NCBI GenBank assembly: GCA_013420905.1
Contig: JAAXNY010000004.1
Span: 2,976,001-3,040,000, forward strand
Origin: Collybia mongolica
Taxonomy: Eukaryota; Basidiomycota; Agaricomycetes; Agaricales; Clitocybaceae
Reading direction: 5' to 3'
DNA length: 64,000 nt
The position numbers were made by a program, and so were the translations under genes. The notes below the pieces were generated by a model. It was not told where the DNA came from. It did no database searches and saw only the letters and a list, made by a program, of their open reading frames with translations. This document shows, in pieces, positions 1 through 10,446 of this stretch (the stretch's first letter is position 1; each line of letters opens with the position of its first letter).

Positions 1-757
1 TTTTGACGGGAGGAAAATATTCCTTCTTAAAGCTACTGCACTCACTATCATTCCAAGCAAAAACATTGTTATGTTTGCACATAAAGTCATGGATTATATC
101 CATCTCTTTAGGTTTTAAGAAGTTCTCTTCTTCATGTACTCTTTGGAAGTCTGCATGCCTTTCCTCAGTATACCTTCCAGTTGGTTTAAATGGAGGTGGG
201 TTAGGTGTTAGAACTGGTAGAGCCACTAAAGGGTCACCCTTTATATCTCTGATAATTCTAAATTTATCCGGCAGATCCACCAGTGTTGGTTTTATTTTCA
301 AGTGTACTGGTTTATACTTCTTTCCTACTAGCTGATCCATGGACTCAATATTACACTTATTACCTGTTACTGTTCCAAGACTGTGCTTGTTAGTGCTAAT
401 TTGCCACTGCTTTAATTTACTTAAAGCTTTATTGAGCATGGGCTGTTCTTGAGCATATGTCATAGGTCTAGTGGGTGTACTTGTCTGGTCCCTTCTGTTC
501 TGCTTGTAGTTTATTACTGGTCCATTGTGCTCATCTACAGAAGCCAAGTACGTGGCTAGTAATTTGTGTTCAGGTACTGTACTATTCATGTTTACATCAC
601 TTCTAGACAAAAAGACATCTCTAAGTTCTTTGTGACCAAAATTCTGTTTATCAGTAGGGTGTCTATAACCCGTTATAATAAAGTTTCCGTTCTTGCCTTC
701 AGCAATTTCTATGGCTAGCTCTCCTTGATCACTTTGGATTAATTCATTGAAGGCCGA
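1..757 (-). pseudogene. Ty3/gypsy pol, RT-proximal block (left copy, cut by window edge)
   Basis: Minus-strand reading from about 757 runs open to the window edge and matches, almost residue for residue, the N-terminal part of the pol block at 41113-42543, with shared words such as GYRHPTDKQNFGHKELRDVF and KPKEMDIIHDFMCKHNN. This part lies between the protease and the reverse transcriptase core; the catalytic RT motifs would lie left of base 1. It is in the -1 frame relative to the protease block just upstream. Unlike the full-length copy it has no 0.9-kb insertion after the word AIEIAEG. It belongs to the same element as the LTR at 3925-5142. Membership is seen directly; that it is non-functional is inferred from lesions in its gag. 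Confidence 0.85.
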
Positions 758-1950
758 AAATCCTGCTCCGGCTGTCTTTTCAACAGCTTAGGCGGTGATC
801 CCTTTGCATGGGTAGGGATAGTACACCTTCGTCCCATGTTAGGGTCTGTGATAGTGACTACTTGTCCCCCATCTCTAGCATTTTTGATCTGACTTTCCGT
901 GAGTGTATCAAACGGTCTCCCCAGCAATACTTTGTATGTGGGTGAATTTATGATTTGTACTTGGAGGTAAATGGCCATGTCATTAAACAAGAAAGGGATA
1001 TTGTGCACTAATCCCGCTGTTTTCTCCACTTGTTTATTAGCACTCTGCATGTGTATGACAATGTCTGGATCCCATGAAATGTCCAAGTCTAAAGCCATTT
1101 GCTTAGCCATTGATACTATTTGGGATCCCCCATCTAATAAAGATTCCTCCATTCCTACCCCATTTATTACTGGATATACTGCGCACAAAGAGGCTGACTC
1201 TTTTGCTACATACAACTGTTTGGGCTCTTCCCCAGCTGGTAAAGACTCTAAATATTGTAGGACTGGGTCTCCACATATTATAGATCCCTTAGGTATTCTG
1301 CCGCAGTCATACTCCAAGATGAAGAAAGACTGGAATGGGATTGACTCTACTGGTAGTGTGTCATGCCGTAAGTAGTTATCATCAAGTTCCCAGTCCCTCC
1401 CAAAGGGTAAGGCGTCTTCCTCATCTGTTTTGTTTATTTGCAAGTTAGCGTCCCTTTGGGTGAGGGATTTACATCTGGCAGTTACAATATTCTTTATCCC
1501 ATCTCTAATGGTTTTTGATGAGCCCATTAACTCTCCTGTGGTCAATGTGATAGGGTTGTCTAACACTTTAGCAATTATATCGCCACCTTTTATTTTTACT
1601 TCTATCAGGGACTTAGTTTCATAAGTTGGACCACACTTGGTGTTAAAATTAGGTAGCGGATCAACTGGTTCAGGGTTGCATTCCGTTCTCCGGGGTATGT
1701 AGGGTACCACAGGCACATCAATGTAGGGCAATTCTTTTTGTACTGGAGACTTTACTGATGGTTCAACAATTTTTACTTTCCTTTTCCTAGGATACAGCGC
1801 TACCAGCTCCTCTTTGCTACTATCCTGACTACTCTCTGAATTGTTACTTATACTTTCTTGATGACTATTTCTATTTTTACTATGGTCCTCAAGCTGTCTC
1901 TTGGAACGCAACCTAGTCATAGGTCTAGTGTGTTCCTTAGCCTCCTTCAT
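739..1950 (-). CDS. Ty3/gypsy protease block (left copy)
   Basis: An uninterrupted 403-codon block. The N-terminal third is rich in K, R, S and E. The C-terminal part carries a retropepsin-like signature: LLDGGSQIVSM around residues 265-275 (D-G-G-S in place of the usual D-S/T-G) and VLLGRPFD about 75 residues later, the usual hydrophobic-G-R flap-side motif. Its homologue at 38919-40129 has a 1-base deletion and two nonsense codons that are absent here, so this is the better preserved version. The block is offset by -1 from the gag zinc-knuckle block before it and from the RT block after it. The enzyme would mature the Gag and Pol polyproteins in virus-like particles. Confidence 0.75.
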   Translation of the reverse strand: MKEAKEHTRPMTRLRSKRQLEDHSKNRNSHQESISNNSESSQDSSKEELVALYPRKRKVKIVEPSVKSPVQKELPYIDVPVVPYIPRRTECNPEPVDPLPNFNTKCGPTYETKSLIEVKIKGGDIIAKVLDNPITLTTGELMGSSKTIRDGIKNIVTARCKSLTQRDANLQINKTDEEDALPFGRDWELDDNYLRHDTLPVESIPFQSFFILEYDCGRIPKGSIICGDPVLQYLESLPAGEEPKQLYVAKESASLCAVYPVINGVGMEESLLDGGSQIVSMAKQMALDLDISWDPDIVIHMQSANKQVEKTAGLVHNIPFLFNDMAIYLQVQIINSPTYKVLLGRPFDTLTESQIKNARDGGQVVTITDPNMGRRCTIPTHAKGSPPKLLKRQPEQDFRPSMN

Positions 1951-1955
1951 TGGAC

Positions 1956-2510
1956 CTAATTGAAACCCAACTCTTTAACCTTGTTTTGGTTATTGAGCTC
2001 TGCTACCTGCCCTAATAAGGTACTCATTTGTGCTTGTAAGGCTACTATGTCAGGATTCGGCGTGCTCTTTGCAGTAGGATTATAGGTATTATTTATATAT
2101 TCCTGTTTCTGCATCTGAGGCGGTACTGGCAATGCAGTTTGCACGCTCTGTTGTCCTAACATTTGTTGTGCTTGAAATTGGGCCATTTGTGCCATTATGG
2201 CTTTCAAGGTTCCAATGTCGTTATTACTGTCTACTGCATTATGTGACTGATGCATAACTGACAATACTCCTGGAGCGGGTCCTTCTGTGACATCTCCGTA
2301 ATAAAGGGCCGCTACCTTCTTTGAATGGAAGTGTTCCACTTTATCTTTCAATGATACCATTTCTGGTTCTCTGGAAATATACAATCTGTCTGGTAAGCAC
2401 ACTCCTCCATTTGTGTTGGTCTTTATTTTCCCTTCTTCAAAATGTTTCTGTTTCTTGGGACAGGCCATGATGAAGTGTCCGGGTGTAAAACAGTAGTGAC
2501 ATTTATATGC
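1956..2510 (-). CDS. Ty3/gypsy Gag C-terminal block with CCHC zinc knuckle (left copy)
   Basis: In this frame a perfect C-x2-C-x4-H-x4-C knuckle (CHYCFTPGHFIMAC) sits immediately upstream of and across the methionine at 2468, followed by a Gln-rich tail with repeated MAQ/QQML words. The knuckle would bind element RNA during packaging. The frame is -1 relative to the capsid-like block at 2423-3016, and an in-frame TAA lies just before the knuckle. The same frame offset and the same TAA are present in the 38.3-38.9 kb copy, so they are not private damage. Confidence 0.75.
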   Translation of the reverse strand, partial: AYKCHYCFTPGHFIMACPKKQKHFEEGKIKTNTNGGVCLPDRLYISREPEMVSLKDKVEHFHSKKVAALYYGDVTEGPAPGVLSVMHQSHNAVDSNNDIGTLKAIMAQMAQFQAQQMLGQQSVQTALPVPPQMQKQEYINNTYNPTAKSTPNPDIVALQAQMSTLLGQVAELNNQNKVKELGFN

Positions 2511-3837
2511 ATTTGGTCTTTATGGTTGTCCTTCTTTAGGCTTTCTGTACTGATTCTGATCCTGATGCTGCTGGGCATGCTATTCATGGCATGGTTCTGA
2601 ACAGTTGCTTGTTGAAGCACTTTCATTACATCCTTGAATCCACTCCTTTTATTCTTCTCATTTACTTGGAGATGGTCTAACAAATTAACTATTTGTTGTT
2701 TTATTTCGTCCATCTCTACTTTGATCTTGGGCACTGCTGCTGCTGTTACAGATGTTATAAAAGATCTATTTGTGTCTGGAATATTCATGTTGGCTACGCC
2801 TTCAGAAATGCTGATTGCAGTTGCTATAACTTCCTCCAGATCATACTGATCTCCTTTTCGTTGCACGAGCGCAGCGGCTTTGGCAATAGTATTAGGATCT
2901 GCCTGGTTGTTTGTAGCAACGGCCTGTCCTGCCTGTGTGGCATTAGACTGATTATTCCCTAGCAGGGTTAGCCTTCCTTGTACTTGGGATCTGAAGACTT
3001 TGTCTAGACATCCCAAGAACTTGGTAACTAATTCTCAGTTAGATATAATAGGTGGCCTAACTCCCAAGAGTTTAATAGATTCTGCCTTGAATGTACACTT
3101 TAGCTTTTTCAGCACGGCCCCATTGGTTACTCCAATATGTGGGTTGGCGCGACACACTGCCTCTAACTTGGCTACTGATCTTTCTACTTGATTGAGTGCT
3201 TCCAGATAACTAGAGATCAACTCTGTTTTGAAATCCATCCAAGTGCCTGTTTTATAGTGGTCTAATGCCCTCCACTCATTCTCTGATTGTAGGTCTGCGT
3301 ACTTTCCTAACATTAACTTCTTTTCTTCATCATTTGTAATGTTACACTCCTTCCATAGGACCTCCATTTGCTCCAGAAACCAGATTAAACCTGTGGGCTC
3401 TTTTCCTTTGAATACTGGTGCATCATGGATGCCTGGTTGGGGCATATATTTACAAGGGGGTTCAGTCATGATTACTGAATGGTTCTGAGTAGCTAACAAG
3501 TTTGGGTTTGCTACTGGGTTTACTATGGACAATCTTCCATGCGCTACTGGTCTACTAGTGGTCAATATGTTTCCTGAGGGCTCTGGGGTTCTAAATACTT
3601 GCCTTGGTCCTGAAGATCCAAAGGCTGGTTGTGAAGATCCTCGTGTGCGCGCTTGTCTAGGGGGTGGTAACAGCTCTGTTACTCCAGCGTTTTGCGAATT
3701 TTTAGTCTTCTGCGTTTTTGTAGCTACTTGTCTTGCAAGTGGCTGATTAGTTAGTCTGTTTGACGAGCTGGCTTGTGGGCGCGGCTCTTGAGACAGATTG
3801 ACTAAACTTTCTCTGCTCTACTTCAATTTGTAGACAA
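2423..3837 (-). pseudogene. Ty3/gypsy Gag capsid-like block (left copy)
   Basis: The two open stretches 3035-3565 and 2423-3016 are one coding block in the same frame. It is continuous with the region up to about 3837 and split by a TGA after the word RPPIISN; the other copy reads through here. Typical gag capsid features are present: a Pro/Thr-rich leader, then an alpha-helical segment with FLEQMEVLW, MLGKYADLQ and SENEWRALDHYKTGTW. The residue order agrees with the plus-strand gag at 37103-38446. The product would be the particle structural protein. The stop makes this copy unlikely to be translated whole. Confidence 0.75.
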
Positions 3838-3889
3838 TGTTACTCATCTTGGTATAATATTTTTCAAAGAAAGATGCTCTTCTTAGACT

Positions 3890-3922
3890 ATTCAAAACTC
3901 TGAACCCTTGCGGTGGGCTCCA
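3890..3922 (-). promoter_or_regulatory. Primer binding site of left gypsy copy
   Basis: Read on the minus strand, TGGAGCCCACCGCAAGGG follows the LTR after two bases. TGG pairs with the universal tRNA CCA end, and the complementarity pattern continues through an acceptor stem and into a T-arm-like stretch (GGTTCAGA). The full-length copy has TGGAGCCCACTGCGAGGG at 36948. The primer tRNA cannot be named with confidence. Confidence 0.65.
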
Positions 3923-3924
3923 GA

Positions 3925-5142
3925 TAAAAGGGGGCTCCTGGGCTATAAGTGTGCTGATGTTATGAAATGTAATCTCTTACACACACACATACCAAACCTA
4001 ACAATCAACACACAAACAGTAGGAATTGCCTGTTTTGAGTTCAGGTTCAAGTGCTTAGAAGCACTAAGCTTTGAATAGTACTAGTCAAGGCCCTTTTCAA
4101 TGATCTCTAGATGGGTTTGATTCAGACAAAGCTTCAACACAAGTTTAAAGCTTGCTAGGTATATTTATAATATCTCTCGATCCAATAGACTGAGTACCAA
4201 GTGTACGTTCAATTATTAATGATCCCAAGTGGATCTATAAGTCCAAGTGACTTATTAAACAAACAGTGCCAAGTGCATTAAGGCCAAGTGCCTAGTAACT
4301 CCAACGGACAATGCGGTAATAAGTTCCAAGTGAACTAAGACTCTTCAATTCTGTGATCTCTTCAAACAATTCCAATCAAGATAACTTTTGAAGCAATCTG
4401 AGCCTTAATTCGGGCACGCAATAGTGTTTTAACAAAGGTGATTTGTATACTCTATAGTAGCGCAAAGTGGGGGCAAGATTCCTTGCCTTTGCACTACTCA
4501 TCTACAGTCTATTTATAGTGTACAAACTAAATATCATACAGAATTGTAAATGTTTATATGGAACTGCGCTCCCCTGTGCCAAGGATCTGTATTTAATGCT
4601 GACACGTCCTCTATGACTTGGCACATGCACCATGCATGCCAATTATGTTGTTACTTGTTACTTATCAAATATTGAAAGAGCTGGCTAAACTCTTATCAAG
4701 TCCTGACCACGCACTTTGTTATCTAAAACAGCGCGACACTGTCATTTACTTCTCCTGATCATCCCGGTTGTTATTCACGGTGTCCCGTCTCTTCTGGTAG
4801 TTAACACCAAGTGCCCCTGACTAGGATTGGGTTGTGCAAGTCCCAAATTTACAATTACTTCTCCTATTAATGATGATCCCTGGACTAATGATATCATACT
4901 ACAACGGTTACTTATGAATTAAGATACCAAGGTTGTAACTGGGCATGGTGAATAGGACTAATAATAGACTGTACTCATAGTCCTCTGTACTGATAGTGTA
5001 TTATCCATTAGACTAGTTCACTCTGATTAGCTGTCTTGGAGCTCAACTCTAATCCTTTATTACCATTTACTTGCTTATTAGAAATGATACTAATAGCCCT
5101 ACTTGTTGACTTTATAAGTGCAAACAATTTCGGGCCCTATCA
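3925..5142 (-). repeat. 5' LTR of left gypsy copy (LTR a)
   Basis: About 1218 bp, minus orientation, starting TGATAGGGCCC and ending GCCCCCTTTTA; the terminal CA is mutated to TA here. It is homologous along its whole length to the LTRs at 17803-19021, 35717-36945 and 49386-50615. A TATAAATA box (minus strand, near 4510) and a hairpin at 4456-4498 are conserved with the other copies. Downstream on the minus strand come the PBS and gag, so this is the 5' LTR; its partner lies outside the window to the left. The insertion interrupts an older gypsy relic beginning at 5143. Confidence 0.9.
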
Positions 5143-6240
5143 CTGGCATGAATGGTTTGGATGCAGCAAGCCTCTGTGCACTTTTCCTGTTGTTCTGCCT
5201 TGACTTTGTTGGTGCAGGTGTGGCACTTTGCTGGACATCAGCTCATCTTCACCTTGTTTGTCTGCCAATCCACTTCTGGGTTGTGCTTGCACAGCCAGGT
5301 GTACCCCAGAATAATGTCCTGTTTTCTGAGTCCAGTGACTGCAGATTGTGTGCGCTCCAAGTGTCTGTTGTACCACAGGATGAGATCTACCACACTACTG
5401 ATCACACCGGCTTTGTTGAGTGTTCCATCCACATTGTATACCAGAATTGGTTGTGCAAGGGATTGCACTGTAAGTTGGTTTTTGCAGACATACTTGGTAT
5501 CAATGAACAGGCTGGTTGCGCCACAGTCCAGGAGTGTGGTTGTTGTGAGGTTTTCACTGGTGTCAGTGGTTTGTACTTCCACTTGGAGTTTGAGGGATTT
5601 GGGACTCAGTGTTGCAGCAACAACATAGTGTTTGGGCAGGCACTGCTCCCATTTCGGAATGTAGGTGCAGTGCATGGGTTTTTGGGAGGTCAGTACATCT
5701 TGAACAGGTCTGCATGGTGTTTCAGGAGTATTATTAACATTGATAGTCTCAACTTCTAAACATGCAAACCTATTCATAGAATGCAACAGGGGCATACTGT
5801 TCACCCACTGCATGATGTAAAATCCTCCTCCTTTTCTGCCTGTTCTGTCTTGGTTTCTGCACTCTTGAGTCAGGTGATGTGTACATCTAGGTTGGCACTA
5901 AATTGCTGGATTGCCTCCTCTTTCTCTTCCAGTGTCATGTGCTGCATGTCATGTCAGTGGGGGCAGTCACACTGCATGTGGCCTGCAGCTCCACATCTGT
6001 AACAGGTTAGTGGGATTCCAGTTTTGCACCATGTTGCATCTATGTCCATTGGTACTCCAGCAGGTAGTATTACAAGTCCTTATGTTTACATAAGTAACTC
6101 GTTCATCATCCTGGGTTTGTGGGGAAAATTCAGCATACCCAACAAGATCCAGTGTTGTTTTTCCCACGGTTAGTAAGTTTGAAGTGTTCCGAGATTTCAT
6201 TAGAACATGATCAGTAAACATTTTGAAGTACATCAGTAAG
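5143..6240 (-). pseudogene. Second, unrelated Ty3/gypsy relic (Gag zinc knuckle and protease)
   Basis: On the minus strand, a knuckle CYRCGAAGHMQCDC (near 5960-6000) is followed, after stops, by a 191-codon open stretch (5238-5813) containing LLDCGATSLFID, a retropepsin active-site motif (D-S/C-G-A), and the downstream words IILGYTWLCKHNPEVDW typical of gypsy proteases in agaric fungi. Reading continues past a stop into HTCTNKVKAEQQEK and is then cut at 5143 by the left LTR. In-frame stops occur around the knuckle and near 5238. This is an older insertion of a different gypsy family, disrupted by the large element. Confidence 0.8.
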
Positions 6241-6406
6241 CCTTTGTAGTCGTGGAAATATTTTTCTAACTGTGGGAATCAAAATTAGCCGACGCGCGGA
6301 TTTCGAGCAAAAAAGGCAACATGGGCTGCATTTAATAATATAAATTCGAGTTAATTGGACTTTTTCTTGGGATATCTCAAGAATTAATTAATAACTGTCC
6401 ACTGCA

Positions 6407-6476
6407 TAATCATGCTTACGTTTGCCAACTACATTGTTAGCTCTAACAGCGTAGTTGGCAAACGTAAGCATGATTA
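6407..6476. repeat. 70-bp near-perfect palindrome
   Basis: Arms 6407-6432 and 6451-6476 are exact reverse complements of 26 bp (core CTTACGTTTGCCAACTAC). Inside, after a two-base mismatch, TGTTAG and CTAACA pair again around a CT dinucleotide. The whole 70 bases can form a cruciform or a single RNA hairpin. No gene lies across it. It could be a tiny foldback element or a junction of inverted insertions. Confidence 0.9.
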
Positions 6477-6479
6477 CAA

Positions 6480-7290
6480 GAGGCTTGTTCCACTTTGGGT
6501 CAAACTTTTCCCACAATACAAAATATTGCATATCTCCATAATGACAAGACCTATGGACACAATTTAAATTGCTACTACTAGATATGGTGAAGGGCTACCC
6601 AATTGGTATATTTATATGTATTTGTATATGTTTGTACACCATCAAATATCATGATCAAAAGTAGCTCTCTTACTACAAGCATGTTACAAATGAATATCAA
6701 GTTTGTGTATGACTTTGCCACACAGCTAGCCAAACAAACAATACCATTAAAGTTCCCACACTATAAATCATTGCATATCTCAACAAAAACAAGGCCTATG
6801 GATGTAATTTAAATTGCTAGTTTTAGATATAATGAAGTACTACCTCATGTATATGTTTGCATGTGTTTGTATTTGTTTATATTATTCTAAACATTATCAA
6901 CATCGTTTTTCTTGCTATATATTACAAATGATTACTGGTCTGTATATCACTTCACTATACATCTGGCCAAACAAACAATATCAATGAAGTTCCCATTATT
7001 AAGATGATGCATATCTCAGCAAATATGTACAAGGCTGATGGATACAATTGAAGTTGCTACTATTCCTAGACACATGGAGGGGGTACATCAAAAAATCTAT
7101 ATTTATAGTTGTTTGTACCTTTCCAAATTTGATTATAATTTCTTGTTATATTTATTTTAATATCACATATATATATTACTTGGCCAAAAGCATATCCAAA
7201 CAAGTCAATGTGGATGCTCCTGGAATTTATAATGCTCAATATCTTGACAATGGTTAGCTATATGAGTATGGTTAAATATAGTTGTGATAG
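6480..7290 (+). repeat. Degenerate ~240-bp tandem repeat, at least three units
   Basis: Recurring landmarks are GCATATCTC (6528, 6773, 7009), preceded by CCAAACAAACAATA and AAGTTCCCA and followed by AAGGC(C/T)(G/T)ATGGA and AATTTAAATTGCTA-like words. The landmark spacing is 245 and 236 bp. A weaker fourth unit may start near 7180. Identity between units is clearly imperfect. The short open frames inside are AT-rich and not convincing genes. Confidence 0.7.
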
Positions 7291-9867
7291 TACAAGAAAA
7301 AAAACACTTTACAGGCATATATACATTTGTTTGAAATTTGTCTTTGATGATGATATTTCTAATTTTAGTATATCTGATAAGTTTTTGATTAACCCAGGAT
7401 GCAAGGCTAGAAATAAAATGTTAAATGTTGAATAGTTGATATACATTTCAATACTGTGGGAATGTGTTTCTTTTATAGGCATTTGAATTGATATTACTTC
7501 CTTATATCACACAAAAAATAAGTCTATACAAGAACTTTTCCCCCACACAAGCCTGCAACTCCTCTGCTGTCCTCAGCTACTACTGCCCCTTTATTTGATT
7601 CTGTGTTAGTGCTTACTGGTGTGGGATGTGCAAGGGATGGGTTGTGTTTGTATGCTACTGTAGTAGGTGGCCTCCTGTATGCAATGGTATTCCAGAGGGT
7701 GGGGGTTGTCTAAGGTCTGGGGCTGTGCATAGTGAAATACTTGCCCATACCCTACCACACTGTAAAGGGTTGCATCACATTGAGTGTTAGAAGGGGGGAA
7801 TGATATGAGCATCAGGGTTCAGCCACACAGGGAAGGGGGCACCAGAAAATTAAATGGGCTTTGTTGCAAGAAATCTGGGCCTAGTTCATTGCAAAGGTGC
7901 TATCTGTAATTGGGCAGCCCCATCTATATATATGCACATTGGATAAATACTGTGGGGGTACCAGAAGTGTATATCAGCCCACTAGAGCTGTACAAATAGT
8001 ACAGGGGTAAAGTATCAGTAAGAAGTAAACTAATATTTGTGAAAGGGATCAAAACATATTACAAGGTAGATAGAATTACACCAAGGTAGTCTCAAGGTAA
8101 ACATCAGCATATAGGTGTATATACAATAGAATATCTGAGCAACTAGATGTGGGGCACATATGTACTCACCTGTGGGCAGGCAGTCACTGGTGATGTGGCA
8201 GGTGCCTCTGTGGTTCTTGTTGCAGCCCTTATTGTTGTGATTTGGCAGTTGTTATTATTACTGAGAGAGGTGGGTAAGAGAGGGTGGTGGTATCTATGGC
8301 AGTAGGACCTGGCATTGTATTTGGCAGCATTGTGCACAATTACAAGGCAGGGAGGTGATGGGAGGGGCAGCTGGGGATGTAGTGGTGGTAGTTGACAACA
8401 AGGCTGATGGGTGATGTGGCACCCATCAACAATACTCAGCCATTGCCAGTAATGGCCAAGAGTGGGCAGCAGGGGGTCTTTATAATAACAAGCAGCTTGG
8501 ACTGGCAAGCTCATATTGCTAAATGGTTAATCTGCATGCTTTATACACATGTCATGTAACCTTGAGGCCTTGTATTTGACTCTCTAAAAAATTGCATTTT
8601 TGTGCATTAAATAAGCAATGGTAACTATGATTAAGCAAGGAATTTGGACAGTCTGCGTGGACTCCATGAGGAGTTGTTTTAAGCTGTGTCTGAGCATCCA
8701 ACTAACAGTGTGGATTTATGGACTTAGCTTTGACTTGGCTCAGAGGCAGACTGCCAATTAAGCAGGGCTCCCTGCCAAACAGGGTCTGAGCTAGTCTGCA
8801 GACATCTGCATTTGTCTGTGTAGTCTGTGTGGCTCATATAGCTCAGTGTAAAGTCCCCAGAGAAGCTACTGCATTGGTTGTGTATTTGGAATATACAAAT
8901 ATGGATCTACATTTTCAAGTTTGTTAATTTTTTTACACAGTCCATCTCTGAGAGTCTGAGTCCCTACTTTACTAGCTGACTTGTTTTTAAGGGAAGTGCC
9001 TAGATATATGTGGTTACCTTTTGTTGTTGGATATTTGTATAGGTGTTAGAATGAAAAAGAGAAAAGAGCAGAGAAGTTCCAGAAGTGTCCAGATGAAGTG
9101 CTGGAATGACTACAACAGTTGTATTAGCAACAGTATAGCTAAGTCTAGTACAGGTAGCTTGGTGATGTGGTATTGAGCATGTGAGACAAGGAGTCACATT
9201 TCTAAATCTAAAAATAGGATCTATAAACACCAACTTCTATTGGCAATTCATGTGGAGTTGCTAATAACATACACCATGGATATGGGTGAAGTTGTAAGGG
9301 CATTACTTGTTTGTCCACATCTAGCCATCAGGATTGCTATTGCACAGCTTGCATAGCCTCACTGTTACATCTATCATCCTAATATGCATTGCCTTAACCC
9401 CTTGATAAATAGTAGTGTACTCTGGACTGACATATCACAGATGGATTGTTGCATCAGTAGAGTTACTGATATCAGATTCTGTTGTTTTTTGAGATGTAGC
9501 CACAATGGACTGTATATAAGGTACCCCTTCCTCTCCATGAAAGGGCACCTTTGTAATAGACTTGGATTGGGTTCTCTACTTGTGATCAAGCCTCTAGTGC
9601 TCCATACTCATTCCTTCCCTGCATGGCTTTTCATACTATGCATACTGCTCCCTGCCTGAGCCTCTTGGCAACATGGCCCCTCAGAGAAGTGCAACAAGTA
9701 TTTGGCAAGCTCAAATGTGTGGTCATATTACATCTTCATGTTGTGCATCCATCAGGCCTTCCATGTTGTCAAGCTGCAATCTAATTCTAGGACAATGCCT
9801 GACAAGTGTTCCAGAACCAAACTTGTGAACAACAAAAAGTAATATAAAGTTGAAGAGATTCTGGATA
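7291..9867. other. Gene-poor AT-rich stretch, no recognisable gene
   Basis: Short open frames occur (for example minus 8143-8514, 123 codons, Pro/His/Thr-rich; minus 7606-7812) but none shows a domain, a credible splice pattern or homology to anything I recognise. GGTGGTAGT and TGGGGG-type strings around 8240-8420 give the minus frame a biased composition. This is most likely decayed transposon DNA. Confidence 0.5.
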
Positions 9868-9972
9868 GCTAGTTCTATTGCAACAAGCTGGTTCTAGAAG
9901 TATAAAGAAAAGTTAATCAAAAAAAAAACATAAGGACTTGTATCTGCCAGTAATGGCCCTCTACCTCAAGTC
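9868..9972 (+). repeat. Dispersed repeat, copy 1
   Basis: The stretch from GATAGCTAGTTCTATTGCAA through CTTGTATCTGCCAGTAATGG to CCTCTACCTCAAGT closely matches 33990-34105 (CTCTATTGCAATAGGCTGG, then AACTTGTATCTGCTAGTAAT and CCCCTACCTCAAGT) in the same orientation. Both copies diverge after CTCAAGT. It may be one end of a transposon; the type is not clear. Confidence 0.65.
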
Positions 9973-10089
9973 AGTGTGGGCACTGGTGTCAGCATCAGTT
10001 GTGCAGCATTGGTTGTGCAGCATGTTGGAAGAAGGTTGGGAAGGCCTGCAGAGGTGCTCAGAAAGTTGATGTTATGTGTCACAGTGTTG

Positions 10090-10419
10090 CACTTGGCTTT
10101 GTTGATAGGAATGCAGCATTGGTGGTGCAGTTTTCATTGCATAGTGATACCACATCATATGGCCACCCCACCAAGACTTGCCACACTGGCAGGTCATAAG
10201 TGCCCCCATGCCTCCTGATGCGTCAACTGTGGCCTTGCCCATGAGTCTGACGACAGGAAGTGTTCCTTTTGGGAACACCGCTACAATGCCAAATGGCTAG
10301 CAGCCAAGTACACTGCCCAGAAGGTAGGCAAAGAGCTCTTACGCTTTGTGCCCTCTGCTGATACCCCCTTCCCTACCGTTACAGGAGACAGGCTCCGAGG
10401 ACGCAGGGAGGGTACTTGA
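10090..10419 (+). pseudogene. LINE ORF1 (Gag-like) C-terminal remnant
   Basis: The reading GHPTKTCH, a frame break, then CVNCGLAHESDDRKC fits the tail of a Tad-type LINE ORF1, which ends in two or three CCHC knuckles; the second knuckle here is C-x2-C-x3-H-x6-C. Reading continues to GDRLRGRREGT and a TGA at 10417-10419, 27 bp before the ORF2 methionine. The first knuckle has lost its leading cysteines and there are frame breaks, so this is a relic. ORF1 protein binds LINE RNA. Confidence 0.6.
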
Positions 10420-10446
10420 GTGATTCAACAAAAAGTTACTTGATTA

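Noticed and set aside
8143..8514. 123-codon minus frame as a gene
   Set aside because: Biased Pro/His/Thr composition from G/T-rich simple sequence; no domain, no splice context.
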